The notes under the pieces: model-generated
The model's input: the letters and a program-made list of their open reading frames with translations, nothing else
Told to the model about the DNA's origin: nothing
Database searches by the model: none
Source: Tetradesmus obliquus
Taxonomy: Eukaryota > Chlorophyta > Chlorophyceae > Sphaeropleales > Scenedesmaceae
Assembly: GCA_030272155.1 (NCBI GenBank)
Contig: CP126200.1
Coordinates: forward strand, 1,488,001 to 1,552,000
Length of the DNA stretch: 64,000 bases
Direction of reading: 5' to 3'
Program-made: the position numbers and the translations under genes
Part shown: positions 47,311-59,356 of the stretch, in pieces
Numbering within the stretch: position 1 is the first letter of the stretch
How the letters are laid out: each line of letters begins with the position of its first letter

Positions 47311-48362
47311 CAGGAGTCAGTGAGAAGTAGCTGCATTTGCAAGTTTGCAGGCCTGCTGCTACTGCAGCAGGAAATGCCAAGCCAGGTTACCGACAATGGC
47401 AGAAGCTGGCAGTCAGTGAGCGGCGCCTGCATATGCCAGCTTTGCTGCCTGGCTGCCTGTTGTGCTGAGTGGTCAGGCGCAGTGCATAAAGGTCATCTGC
47501 GCTCAGCTTCAATGCTTGGCATGTTTTAAGTTGCACAAGATTGTCTGAGTGAGCGCCACAACAGTTGGCGAATGACTTGGTTGTCACCAGCGGCTGGGTG
47601 GGTGGGCCACATCCAGGGGCACTTACCTAAGTGGGCTCAGGTGTGCCATGGCATCGAAGGGCTGCTGGGATGAACTGCAAGTGCTGTGTTCTGCATTGAA
47701 ACGATGACATACATGTAGCTGCAGGCAAGCAAAGCATGCAAACGCCTCAGCCACCAACATGGCCATCCCTGAGCAAATGCGTGTGTGACGCTGTATGGTC
47801 CACGCGGTGATGCCTGCATGTTCAGGCCGGCTGTGCATGTGTGCGTTTGTTGGCTTGGACATGGCAGACGATTTCCGACTGTCAGTGATGTGTACAGGCG
47901 TTGATTGGAGGTTCTGGCTAGCAGCGGTGTACTGCCGCGGGGGCAGTACGATTACAGTTGCTACGGCCCTGTCGTGACAGTCTGTGCAGAGCTACAAGGG
48001 GCCTTTTAGGCCCTAACAGGGCGCTGTCTGTCGTGTCAGTACAGTCTACAACCGTCTCAGAAGTGTAAATGTCTTACACAGGCTTTTAGCACGCTTGATC
48101 ACAGCAGGTGCCAGGTCCTACCTGCAAGCACCGTAAGCAGCACTTGGATCCAGCAGGGCTTCACGTCGGTGGTGTGCTGCGTAGCAAGAGCAAAATAAGC
48201 TTTGGAGACTGGCAGAGAACGTGGATCAGGTGCAGAGAGTCCGGCATCGCCAAACTACACTGTATGTTGTGTGTCGAGAGGCAATGCACCCGTGCGTGTT
48301 AGCACTGGTTCGAGGGTGGTGCCGGTGCTAGAAAGTGAACGTTGAAAGGAGCTGGAGGCATC
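46878..48362. other. Intergenic; WDR20 promoter region and source of the segmental duplicate
   Basis: No gene recognised. A CAG run sits at 47278-47310. From about 47550 to 48362 the DNA is the counterpart of 41100-42317, so it contains the WDR20 promoter and 5' UTR. No TATA box was assigned. Confidence 0.5.
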
Positions 48363-51300
48363 ATGGCAGGTCACCCAGCTGTGAAGAGCCAGTTCAAGAC
48401 AGCAGAGGGCAGGTGAGTGTTGTAGGTGTGTGCTGATGAGACCCACCTGGAATGGTCTCACATGGAGAGATGTTAACAAGCTGATCAAACTTCAAGTTGC
48501 TTTATGAACAAGCAATGATGGGTGGTGTGCAGCAGTGATGCCTACAGCAGTAGTGCCTGGGGGCTCTTCTGCTGCATGTCAGACGTGCCAACCTGCTTGT
48601 ACAAAGCATCGCACCAGCCGTCAAGCAAACGCAAGCATATGCAACCGCTGCCAATCTTCCAGGCCGCGTCATTCTATGTATTCCACGCCATGCCTTGCCA
48701 TGCCATGCATGTCCTGCAAACCCTTGTCTCGTGAGCAGGTATGCGCTGCACTCTGAGAAGACGACTGGCCTCGTGCCCTTTGCCATGCGGCGCACCACAC
48801 GGCTCACCATCGCCACGCTGCATGGCGGCGATGAGGAGGGCATGTACATGGTGTACAATGTGGGGGACTACCTGCATGTGGCTCCCTTTGACGCCACAGA
48901 CAAGGTGCGGCGACAGCACTGCCACAGCAGTGGCAGCAACAGCAACAAGTGTAAGCAGACTGCGTGCAGCTTGGAGGCCAAAGGCAAATGTGTTGGCATG
49001 CAGCAATTGCACCTGCTGCGTGGCAGCGATCCTTGTGCTGATGCGCTGCAGCGCACGATGCTTGCTGCCGCATCCGCACTGTCAGCAGTGACGCCTGACA
49101 CAGTGCCAGGCATAGCTGCGCATCGCACCATCAGGCAGCACACTCCCTGCAAGCACCACAGCTCTCACATGCCACAGCTGTCTGATTACTTCGCTGTTGG
49201 CCGCGTTTGTTCTTTGTGTTTCCCTGTGTGCACGTGCTTGCAGGACCCTGTGTGCTCGCTCATCTTCAACCCCTCAGCAGTGCGAGATGGCCACCCCAGC
49301 TGCCACGCATACTATCCCACAAAAGATGGGCTGGACCTCCTCGTGGGGTTTGCCAATGGCGAAAGTGTGTACACAGCAACTAGGCTGGTTGGGCTGTTTG
49401 TGTATGGATGCGCAGCAGCGCGGCACGGGAGTCGGCGTCAGCAGCTTTAGCAGCAGCTGGCAGCTGGAATTGCAGGAGTGAGCATGGCAGTGCTGCAGCT
49501 ACGGCAGTGCTTACAATGGCAGCTATGTATGCACTTGGCAGTGCTGCCTTGCAGGAGCAGCGTAAAGGCGCAGTGCACCAGGTCGGCCAGCCACCTGCTT
49601 TGCTAGCCACGCCATGCTGATGTACACTACAGTTTTATGTCTAAACAAGGCGCATGTGCGCAGCTTATTATGTAACTTGCTGTGCCTGCTGTCATGCTGT
49701 TTGCAGTTGCGCTGATGTCGCTGCGGACGCAGCTGCAGGCGCCACCCGGCAACACGCGGCCCATCATAGCAGCAACGCTGAATGCAGACCAACTGCATGA
49801 CAGCAGCAGGTGCAATGCAGTGCTGTGGGCCCCGCGCAGCAACGGTTCGCAGTTCCTGGCATGCCATGCAAGCGGCAGCATCCTGGTGTACAAGAAGGTG
49901 CGGTGAAGGAGCTATCCAGCAGATGCGCGGGGGCGGATGAGCACCAGCCATTGAAAGGGCCGCAGGCACTCCTGCAGTGGTCCAGCAGGGCTCTGGGCTT
50001 GCTGGCAGCTGCTGATGTGTGGTCCTGTGCAGTCGGCTCTCCTTTTTGAGCAGATTTGAATCTAAACATTGATTGAAGCAGCTTATGCAGGCAGCAGGCA
50101 GCACACGCTGCCCATGCGCCACACTTCCTTCCAGACCCAAGCAGCATGACACGGACCTTGCTCGTTTGTGATCGACCCTTGGCAGTTCCTGAAACCCTCC
50201 TGCTGCTGACCTTTGAACCCTGCCCCGCAGAACCCTGGCATGACTGGCGAGGGCTCAGGCAAGCTGCTGTCACACCTGTCAAGCAAGTCCACAGGCAGCA
50301 ACCCCAGCAGCACCATCAGCCTGGCCTGTGGCGGCATCAATGACGCTGCCTTCTGCCCGGATCGGGGCAGGCTGGCTGTGGCCTGCAGGGACGGCAGTGT
50401 GCGGCTGCTGGAGTGGCCCAGCGGCGCGTGCCTAGGGGGATATCAGGTGGGTGGGGGCAGCAAGCATAAGAAACAAGGACAGGTAGTTGTTAGGTAGCAT
50501 CTGCTTGGGGTGTTGGGTGTGCTGTTTCCAGGAGTGGTGGGGTGAACAACTGAGTGTGGCTTGCAAGCAGATGGAATGGTGGCAGCTGGAGCGGCGCAAT
50601 GAGGGCGGCAGCTGCCAGCAATGACTGGCGTTGCGGCACCGCATGCATCCGCTGATGGTGGTTGGCCGCAGACATGCTGCACGGTGCAGCAGCAGCGCCG
50701 TCTGAAACTTTGTCAAGATATCCGCATGTATGCATGTGCTGCTGCTGCTGCTGCAGAGCTACTACGGCGCTGCGCTGTGTGTGTGCTGGAGCCCAGATGC
50801 TGCGCTGCTGGCCTCAGGCGGGGAGGACGACCTGGTCACAGTCTACAGCGTGGCAGATCGCCAGGTCAGTGAGTAGCCAGAGCAGCTTGCATGACGTTTG
50901 CTTGCACATGCAGCTGTTTTTACTGCAGCAGAAACCGATGCGGTGTGATGTGCATGTGAGCCATGCATGTTGGCACCAGCAGCGCGCCTTGACCCTGGGC
51001 AGGAGGAGGCTGGTCAATGATCCTCTCAACTCAATCAACGCTGCATGGCAGCTTCCTTCACTCCTGGCCGGCTGAGCTACCTGAGCTGGCTAAGGGGCAG
51101 GCGCTGCCAGCCTTCCAGATGCTTGCAGGCTGGCGAGCAGCTGCATGTTGTGGTGGTTCTGGCAGCACGACATCGCCTGACAGCTGGTACGTTTGATGAT
51201 GTGACTCCAGAGAATCACCTATGGCTGTGCTGATGCTGCTGCTTCAGGTTGTGGCGTTTGGCGAGGGCCATGCAAGCTGGGTGAGCCGGGTGGCTTTTGA

Positions 51301-52962
51301 CCCCTGGCTCTGCACAACCAGCAGCAGCAGCGGGCCAGGTGAGTCACTGATGGCATGCACGCCGCAGCAGCTGTGGCTGGCTGCAACCTACACAGCAGCA
51401 GCAGCAGTGGCCAGTTTGGTGAGGCGGCTGCAGCAGACAGCACTGCTTCAGCATCAGGCTCTTGCTGGTCACCACTGCTGCACTCTTAACGCCAATTGTG
51501 TGGCGTACGCTTGCAGGTTGCCTAGTCAACTGGTTATGCGCAATGGCTCTCAAACAACACTTGTGCTGTTCGCGTTTGCTGCAGGCTGCCAGGTGCAGGA
51601 GCGCTTCTACCGGCTGGGCAGCGTGGGCCAGGACACCAACCTGTGCCTGTGGGACCTGGTCATAGAGGAGGACCCGGCGGTCAATGCAGCAACGGGGCAG
51701 AGCGGCGGGCTCAAGTGAGCGGGTTCTGGCGTGCTTATGCAAACGGGACAAGCTGTTTGTGCGTGTCTGCTCGGATTCAGCCGTAATGCGTTTGATGTCA
51801 TGACAGGGATGTGATGCGCTGCTGTGCACAGCTCTGCATGGCCATGGCTTGAGGTGTTGTCTATCCTATGTGGAGCTGTACTGTGTTGTGCTTGTGGAAC
51901 CTGGTCATAGAGGAGGACCCAGCCATACATGCAGCAATGGGGCAGAGTGGCGGGCTGAAGTGAGTGTTGCCATGCGCATGCAGGTTGGGCTGTGTTAGGT
52001 TAGGTGTAGTGCGTTGTGGAGGCAGTTGTGCCTGCCTGGGCTGTGATGCGCTTTGTGCACGGCGATGGTGTTGATGCGTTGGTGCTGTTGTGTTACTGAT
52101 GTGCGGTGCTGCTACTGCGTGTATGCGTGCATGCGCGTTGCTGGCTGCGCGTAGCAAGCTGCATGATCGCCTGTGTTGGAGGTGCACACCGATGCTGCAA
52201 ACCTGATGCGCTGGATTTCGCCACGGTTTGTGCCAATTGGACTAACATCTGCACGCGCTTTTGATGCACTATTGTGCTGCAGGCGGGTTGCCAGCCAGTC
52301 TCAGGTCAACATCCCTACAGTCAGCAGCAGCGCAAATCTAGCAGCACACCAGCAGCAGCACCACTCCCAGCCAGAGCAGCAAGCAGCAGCAGCACCAGGC
52401 CACTCCCGCAGCACATCTGACGGGGCCTTGGCTGGCGTAGGCACAGGCATAGCAAGCAGCAGCGGCAACAGCAGCAACCGCACAGCGAGCGGCAACTTGC
52501 TGTCGCTGCTGAAGCAGCAGCCACACCAGCAGGCAGCGGGGGCTGCGCCGCAGCAGGCGGCGCCGGTGGCCCTGTCGCTGCCGCGCAGGGAGATGACAAT
52601 GCTTCCGCCAGTCATGCAGCACCGGTGAGTGCAGAGGCAACAGGTTCTGGCGCAAGTTTGTTTGGGTTGTATTGTACAGACATAGCAGTCGTAAGCAGAT
52701 GCGGGTGCAGTGTAGCGGATGCACAGTATCATGAGCCGCCTGCGTAACCTGTGTCAGCGGCTTGCAGGAAAGGTTCTCGCGCCTGCTGTCTGACCTTTGC
52801 TTGCACTGCGCTGCTTGCTGCGCTCGCTGTGCTTGCAGGATACACGTAGAGCCTGTGTCTGAGATGCTGTTCACAGAAGAGGCCATCTTCACTGGCTGCT
52901 GCTCAGGGCAGATCAAGTGCTGGCTGCGGCCTGGCCTGCTGAGCAGCGAGGAGCCCAGCTGA
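48363..52962 (+). CDS. WDR20: WDR20-type WD40-repeat protein
   Basis: In animals WDR20 binds and activates USP12/USP46 deubiquitinases; the fungal relative is CreC. Exons: 48363-48412, 48739-48904, 49244-49364, 49707-49897, 50231-50446, 50757-50864, 51248-51338, 51585-51714, 52283-52624, 52839-52962. All are GT-AG with matching phase, 1539 nt, 512 residues. Diagnostic order: KSQFKTAEGRYAL near the start, LLVGFANGE, FLACHASGSILVYKK, INDAAFCPDRGRLAVACRDG, YYGAALCVCWSPD, GGEDDLVTVYSVADRQVV, GHASWVSRVAFDPW, YRLGSVGQDTNLCLWDL. A Ser/Gln-rich insert of about 115 residues precedes the last blade (IFTGCCSGQIKCWLRPG). Human WDR20 has a similar insert. TGTAA, the usual green-algal poly(A) signal, lies at 53059-53063. 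Confidence 0.9.
51870..51966 (+). repeat. Copy of WDR20 exon 8 end with donor
   Basis: Repeats the 3' half of exon 8 and its GTGAG donor, 245 bp downstream. It encodes LCLWNLVIEEDPAIHAAMGQ against LCLWDLVIEEDPAVNAATGQ in the true exon, with several substitutions. It lies in intron 8, whose 3' end is the true exon 9 at 52283. Confidence 0.88.
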
Positions 52963-53475
52963 GGGCCAGGGGCTGTGAACACAGCTTAAATACACAGTAG
53001 AGCTATGTGCTGTGTGCTGTTGTTTTGGACTTGCTGCATGTTTTGCGGTCGGAGGGTGTAATGATGGCCTGCTTCTGACAGCCCTAGGTGGGAGGTTTGA
53101 GCTGTACCTGCCGGTTCCGGCACGTGCACAGGGGAGAGCTGTAAGATAAAATGTTTTCAAAGGTAAATGCCTGTAGATTTCAGGTGCCGCGGTATATGGG
53201 GCGTCCATCCGATATTCACAATTCAGGTGTAGGTGTGAGAACTGAACAACCAAACACCTCCCTGATCAGCGACGTTCAACACTTGTTGCACATCAAGTAG
53301 GGAGCAGAACCCTGTTTGAGAGTGAGCGTGTATCATTTGACGAGCTAAGGAAAGGCAGCCCCTTCATCTGGGTGCCCTTCTTGCGGCACCGCCAGCGTCG
53401 TCCTGTAGCGCATGTTGTTCTGGGAACATTGATATAAAGGCGGGTATAGTGATCAGCGGGCTTCTGTGCTCCACC
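52963..53475. other. WDR20 3' UTR and DUF4864-gene promoter
   Basis: A 513-bp gap between two plus-strand genes. It contains TGTAA about 95 nt after the WDR20 stop. No other motif is assigned. Confidence 0.5.
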
Positions 53476-55899
53476 ATGTTGCTGAGGAGCACACGGGCCC
53501 TTGGCCAAGAGCGTTTCGTTTGTCGGGGCCACCATCATGCGCGCCAAGCCTTTGCACCCCTGACAGTACATGTAGCAGCTGGCAGGCGGCATGTTCGCTG
53601 CAAGGCGTGGGAGGGCGACGAGGCCTTCGCCGGGTGGCAGCATTCGCTTGACGGGTGGGCCATGGCCGACCACCCGCAGCAACATCACGTCGAGCAGCAG
53701 CCATTGCAGCAACGTAAGCAGCAGCAGCCTGATCCAGCAGCTGCACTGCGACGGGTGCTGGAGGTGGTACGCTCTGGGCAGCTGGACCCTTTGCTGGAGT
53801 TCTGCCCAGACGAAGTTATTGACAAACTGCTGGCTCTGAGAAAGGAAACAGGGTGAGTCTTAAGCATGAGTATGTCAGCAGGTCCGTGCCTGCATGTCGT
53901 GCAGGGGGTGCTCTACTGTGCTGAACAGCAGCAGCGCCAGCCATACAGCCATGCTAGCATGGCTGGGAAATTGCTAGCAGGCTGCCAAAGAACGCATGAT
54001 AAAGTTGTATTTGCGAAGCAGCTCAGCTGTGATCGTTCTGCGCTGGTGCAGCAATTGGTTCATGACGTTCTGCTGTCAATCGACAAGCAGCAGCGCGCAC
54101 TGCTCAGAGCACAGCGTCTGCTGCTCAATAATCCTGAGAAGCACCCTCTCGCAGCTGCGGCATGCAAGCATGCTGGTGCAGCACACCAGCACTCTGCAAC
54201 CTCTTTCTGATGTCCGTGCTTGTCCCTGTGCGTGTGTGAACTGGTTCCCGCAGGCATACTCTCAGTCATGCCACCCTGCAACAATTGCCCTGACACCGCA
54301 TACTGCCTTCCGCACACTCCTCCTGCACATTGATGACACAGGTCAACGGAGCAGGTGCACTTCGAGGATATTGTGCGCGCCAGCAGCGATGGAGAAGGCA
54401 CGCCGTTCCTGGACACCTACTCGCTGCGCAACCTCGTCATGGCAGCTCCCAGCAGCGTGCAGCTGCTGTCAGCGATGCACATCAGCCCTGAAAAGTACCT
54501 GCAGCGCTGCGCGATCGTGGCGCCGTCTGGCGAGGAGTGCGTGCTGACGTTCAGTGCAGCCCTGCAGGAGGTGCAGGAGTGCCAGTGAGTGCCTGGGACC
54601 AGCAGCAGCAGCAGCACTGTGGCGTACGCAGCAGAGGCAGCAGCAGACGCTGCGTTATCAATACCATTTTCAGACACTGGCCTGTGCTGGCTTGACGTTG
54701 GGGATGATGGTTTCTTTTGGGTACATCCTTCATTCCTGTGGTCGACATGCTCAGTCGCAGCACTGGCAGCTGTTGACAGCAAGCATCAAGCATACAGAAG
54801 TGTGTCATTGCTGCAGCGGCAGCTGCGTACATCCTCACAGCTTTACAACACCTCCTTCTGACATTCGTTGCTGCTGCTGCTGCTGCCGCCGCAGGTACCG
54901 CGGCCCGCCGCTGCTGTCAAAGAAGTGGATGCTGCAGGGCGTGAGCGGCGAGTGCAACAGCGATGAGCTGCCCTCACACCCCTCCCCCAGCTTCCCTCCT
55001 GAAGCAGTTGTTGAGGCACAGCTGGCGGCACTCAGGTGCGCTGCTGAATGATTGGCGGAGCTGATGGATGCGACAGCAGCAGGCGCAGCAGCAGCGGATG
55101 GGAGCACTTTGGTGCCGCAGCACAGGGCACAGCAGAGGCAGCAGCAGTTGGTGTAGGAGCAGCAATGATACTCTGGCACAGCTGGCGGTGCGGTTGTGCA
55201 GGTGCAAGTGCAGCAGTAGGGGCGCTGCCATGGAGGTGCCGCTGATAACTGTGTAAGCAGCCACCTGTGCAGGCACAGCGGGCAGTATCCACTGGCCGGT
55301 TCAATGCTGCTGCTGTGGAGAAGCTGGTGGTGCCTGTCTGCAGTTGATACCTGCAATCAACTAGTAGCACCTTCCCTTTGGGACACAGTGGCCTTCGCAC
55401 TGCATCACCGACCAAGTGCGTGCGGCCATCATCATGCGCCTTGCTACAGCCACCTTCTGACCTGCTGCTGCTGCTGCTGTCGTTCTGTACCATACACAGG
55501 GAGGGCCGTGTTGCGTCTGTCTTTGCGCACGCCTCTCCAGAGAACAAGGCCTCCACCGGCCCAGTTGAGAAGTTTGCGGCCATGCTCAACACCAACCCGC
55601 TCTACTCGCCGCTCATGCGCCACGCAACAGCCGAGACAGTGCAGCGGCTGCAGCCCAGCGAAACCACCTACATGGAGGTCATCATGATCACCCCGGCAGC
55701 ACCACAGACTGATGGCGCTGCTTCTGGCAGCAGCAGCAAGGCAAGCGGCAAGCGCGGCAGCAGCAAGCAACAGCAGCAGCAGCCGCTGATTTTCATGTGG
55801 ATCCTGTCTCGCCAGAGTGAGAACAGCGCATGGTCAAACTGCTGGATGACAGATGCTGTGCGGCCCATGAGCAGCATTCCAGCAGAGTTCACGCGGTGA
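53476..55899 (+). CDS. DUF4864-domain protein, probably plastid-targeted
   Basis: The C-terminal half matches the DUF4864 family of plants, algae and bacteria, whose function is not established: PEAVVEAQLAALR, EGRVASVFAHASPENKASTGPVEKFAAML and YSPLMRHATAETVQRLQPSE. Exons supported: 53476-53852; a second from about 54027 with an uncertain end; 54342-54584; 54895-55035; 55500-55899. Phases agree for the last three. The N-terminus (MLLRSTRALG, then Arg- and Ala-rich with few acidic residues) looks like a chloroplast transit peptide. The start at 53476 is preceded by CCACC. A middle helical region (VLEVVRSGQLDPLLEFCPDE) precedes the DUF. A Gly/Ser/Gln-rich insert lies before PLIFMWILSRQ. The second exon could end early (donor at about 54072) or extend to about 54200. 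Confidence 0.65.
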
Positions 55900-56403
55900 A
55901 CTTTGCACCTGCTGTTGGGCGGCAATGTTTCTTGTAGTGAAAATTTGCTGGCAGGGTGCGCAGTTGCTTTGACGGGGTGATGTGATGCGAGTGCGCATGT
56001 GGTAGGGCTGCTAGCGTATATGGGGGCATTCGTCGCTGTATAACAGGGATTGCTAGCTGGCACGTGCAGCAGGCAACAGGCAACATCTGGTTGCTTTGCT
56101 GTGTCAGTCCAGGGACACCGTCGCTGCAAAGTCTGCATAATGCGGGCATTGGGATTAGGGTAACCATGCTTGTGGAGGTATATTTTATGCAGAGCTGAAG
56201 GCTCGCGTTAGTCAGTGCGGAGAGCTTTGGTTGTGCTGTTTGTGTTGCTGCAGCAGCGCTGCTTGTCTGCGACAGCACAGTGGGCAGGGCGTCATCCCCT
56301 GCTTGCTGCAGGCGATACAGCACTCCGTATCATGAATAAGCATGTCCGCACATCAGCATGATGTTAACATAGCACTTGGTGCATGCATCAGGATCACCAG
56401 GGC

Positions 56404-56483
56404 GTTGCGCGCCGCACACGTGTTGTTATGTGCCGCGTGGGGATGCCGTATTCCACAGGAGTTGCGCGCCGCACACGTGTTGT
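56404..56483. repeat. Direct repeat, 23 nt, 57 bp apart
   Basis: Two identical 23-nt copies (56404-56426 and 56461-56483) with the core GCGCGCCGCACACGTG, which contains an E-box/G-box-like CACGTG. No gene is nearby. Confidence 0.8.
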
Positions 56484-59251
56484 CACACATTGTCCTCAGG
56501 CTCCTGCTGTGTGTGTGGCAGTGCCTGCTGGCTCACTAGATGGCCTACAGTTGCACATGCACACCTTCAGGCCTTGCTGTTGTCACACCTGCGATGCATG
56601 CAACTCTCAGCGCATATCGTCATTGGTGGGGACTCGCTGTCTTAACAGAGAATCCCAAGTCTGGTTTAGTGTGAACTAGATGTGCATGTGTGCTGCGGCT
56701 GAGGTGAACGGCATTACATGTGGAAGTATACTCACGTTTCCAGTGCTGCGGCTGCTGCCATGTGTGCAGTGCATCAACTTGGGTGGTGTATGCGGGCTTG
56801 TTTGACAGCTGTTGCAGCTTTGGTGATGCAGACCCCACCCCGCAGCTGCTGCTGCTACAATTTGGGCATATGCTGTGTGCAAGCAGCGCCTGAGTTACGG
56901 CAGGGCTTGCAGAAGCGGGTGCGCTGCTTGATTGCTTGCTGTGCTGATCATTGGCGCGTGCTTTCTGCATCTGCTTGCAACTTTCGGCCTGCTTGCTGCA
57001 CCCTGTCGACGTGAGAGATGCTGCGATGCTGGTATCCGCGCAGGTCACAGCAGGCATGCCTACTTCGTATGCAATGCCTCGCGTGTGCATGGATGTTGGT
57101 TGTATCCGGATTCAGTCATTGTGTTGAAGCTGGTGCACGGCACTTGCGCGTTATGCTGCATGTTGGTCCGGGTCTCTGCGCAACGCGCAAGATCAGTGCT
57201 GCAGATTCCGGCGTGCTGTGTCTGGCTTTGGGGGCCTGTCGTCGGATGCTTCAGTGCAAGGGGTGTGTTTCCAGTGTTGCATGGGCGAAGACACCATATG
57301 CCTTGTGGGTTTGCGGCTTGCAAGTGTCCGTCCCCTGCCGGTTGCATCATCTGTGTGGCACACCCTTCTGTGTGTGTGGTGGTGGCTTGGCATTGCGTTC
57401 ATTGCTTAGGGCGCGCGCCCCATGACTATGTCTGTTGAGGCGCAATGCATCGCCATATAGCGAGGTGCTGCTGGGAGCTGTCCGGTCACATGCTGGCTGG
57501 CAGTTTGGCTGCTGTTGCTGCTGCCATACCCTGTTTCTGACAGACAGGTGTGCCTGCAGGCGCAGCTGTGGGCAGGTGCTTCCATGCCAGCCTCACAACT
57601 TCAGGTCAACCGTGGTTGGTATTATGCTTGAACTGGTAAACCCTGCTGCTGCAAGCTCCTGGGTCCTGCCCAGGGGTCGTCAGTTTTTAGTGTTAGGTTG
57701 TTACTTTGTCACATTAGCAACAGGCCAGTGTTGGACACTGCAGCTGCGCATCGATGGTGCAGTCGAGCAGCAACAGACGCCTGGCGTGTGCATTTGTACC
57801 AGCAGACTTCAGGATTCAGGTGCATGCTGTTGGCGAAGCAGAAGAGTGCAGCACCCGTGGCCATCACGGCAGATCAGTCTGCGATCGTGGCTGCAAGTCT
57901 TTCAGTTATTTAACACACATGTAGTAGGCGTGGTCGCCCCTGCAATCCAGGAGCTGCAAGGCATTTGGCTGGCCAGTGCCGTTGGCCCCTGTGTATGTTC
58001 AGGCATTTAGGTCTTAGGCTTTGCTACGCTAATGGCACAGAGAACAGTGTGTTGGTGGCAGGCAGCTCAGAGTGCACTGCGCAGCTCACTAGTGTGTGCT
58101 GCTGCGGTGCAACCTGCTACTCCTGTAGTGCAGGTCTGTAGGCAGCCGACGTGATGGACGCGACGCAATGAGCAGTTGAGGAAGTGTGTCAGGGCATGGG
58201 TAGTCAGCCTTGGGCGGGGTTTGGGTTTCACTGGGATGCAGCAGGCAGGGCATATTGTGCCCAGGGCCAATCTCATCTCACTCTTTAGATCACTCTTTGG
58301 ATCATGAGGTGGTGGATAGTGTGAGGGCCTGCTGACGAGGCGGTTAGTTTGTGGGGTGACTCTCAGCTTTGAGGCAGCAAAGGGCCTTTGCGGGCCACAT
58401 GTGTCACCATGCAGATGGTGTGGTTGCGCAGTTGGATGGGCAATTGAATCGGCAGATCAGAATGAAACGCTGTATGGTTGCATCATTGCCTGTTGGTGTG
58501 TTGGTGTGTTGGTGTGCGAGCTTGCTGTTTGGCTCATGAGCCGGAAAGCTGGCATGTGGAAGCATGGCAATCGAAGCCAACTGGGCAGTTGCATGTTGCG
58601 CAGAAGAAGATGGAGCGATGCAGTTGGGTTTGTTAACTGTCCTGCATTGCTGTGTTGTGTTTGTTGTGTGGCAGAGGATTTGGAACGTAGTACGACTAGT
58701 TGTTGTGTGGCTTGCATACCAGCCTTGTGTCGTGTTGTTAGGGCTTGATGTGGCTTGTGATCTGCCTTGCAGGCTTGCATTGCCGCGGTTTGTCGGGTGA
58801 GAGCGCTGGTACTGCTACCCGCTTGGCAGCATGCTAGCGCCTGTATCATTACTGTGTGTAGCTGTACAACCAACAAAACCCGCACTTGCTTAGTACGCCG
58901 TCGTTGGCTACCTCTGCTTACATTGTTTGGCGTAGCAGGCTGTCTGCAGGGGCTACAGCAGGTCCAGCAGCAGCAGCAGCACGCGCTAAGGTTGCAAGCT
59001 GGGTTCATGGCAGCCAGTCGGATCGTTCTGCATGTACATGAAATGTTGCTGCGCAGAATGCAGGCATATAAGTAGGCAGTAGTGGAGTGTGTCGCGTCCA
59101 GTGCTTGTGCAAGCGCTGGTGTTGGCCGGCGCTGTGCATAACATGCTGTGCCATATCCGCAATCTGTCCAGGCAGGGCTGCTGAGCTGCTTGCTGTTGCG
59201 CTGCTGCAGCGAACTCTGGGCTCATGCTGCATCACATGCCACATGAGACAT

Positions 59252-59356
59252 GTGCCGGGTTGTGAGTTCTCACTGCCGGGTTGTGAGTTCTTAGTGCCGG
59301 GTTGTGAGTTCTTAGTGCCGGGTTGTGAGTTCTCAGTGCCAGGTTGTGAGTTCTCA
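59252..59356. repeat. 21-bp minisatellite, five copies
   Basis: Five head-to-tail 21-bp units, each containing GGTTGTGAGTTCT, with one to three changes between copies. The period is a multiple of three, so one frame reads as a PGCEF(S/L)V repeat, but there is no gene context and the frame stops soon after. It is treated as non-coding. Confidence 0.9.
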
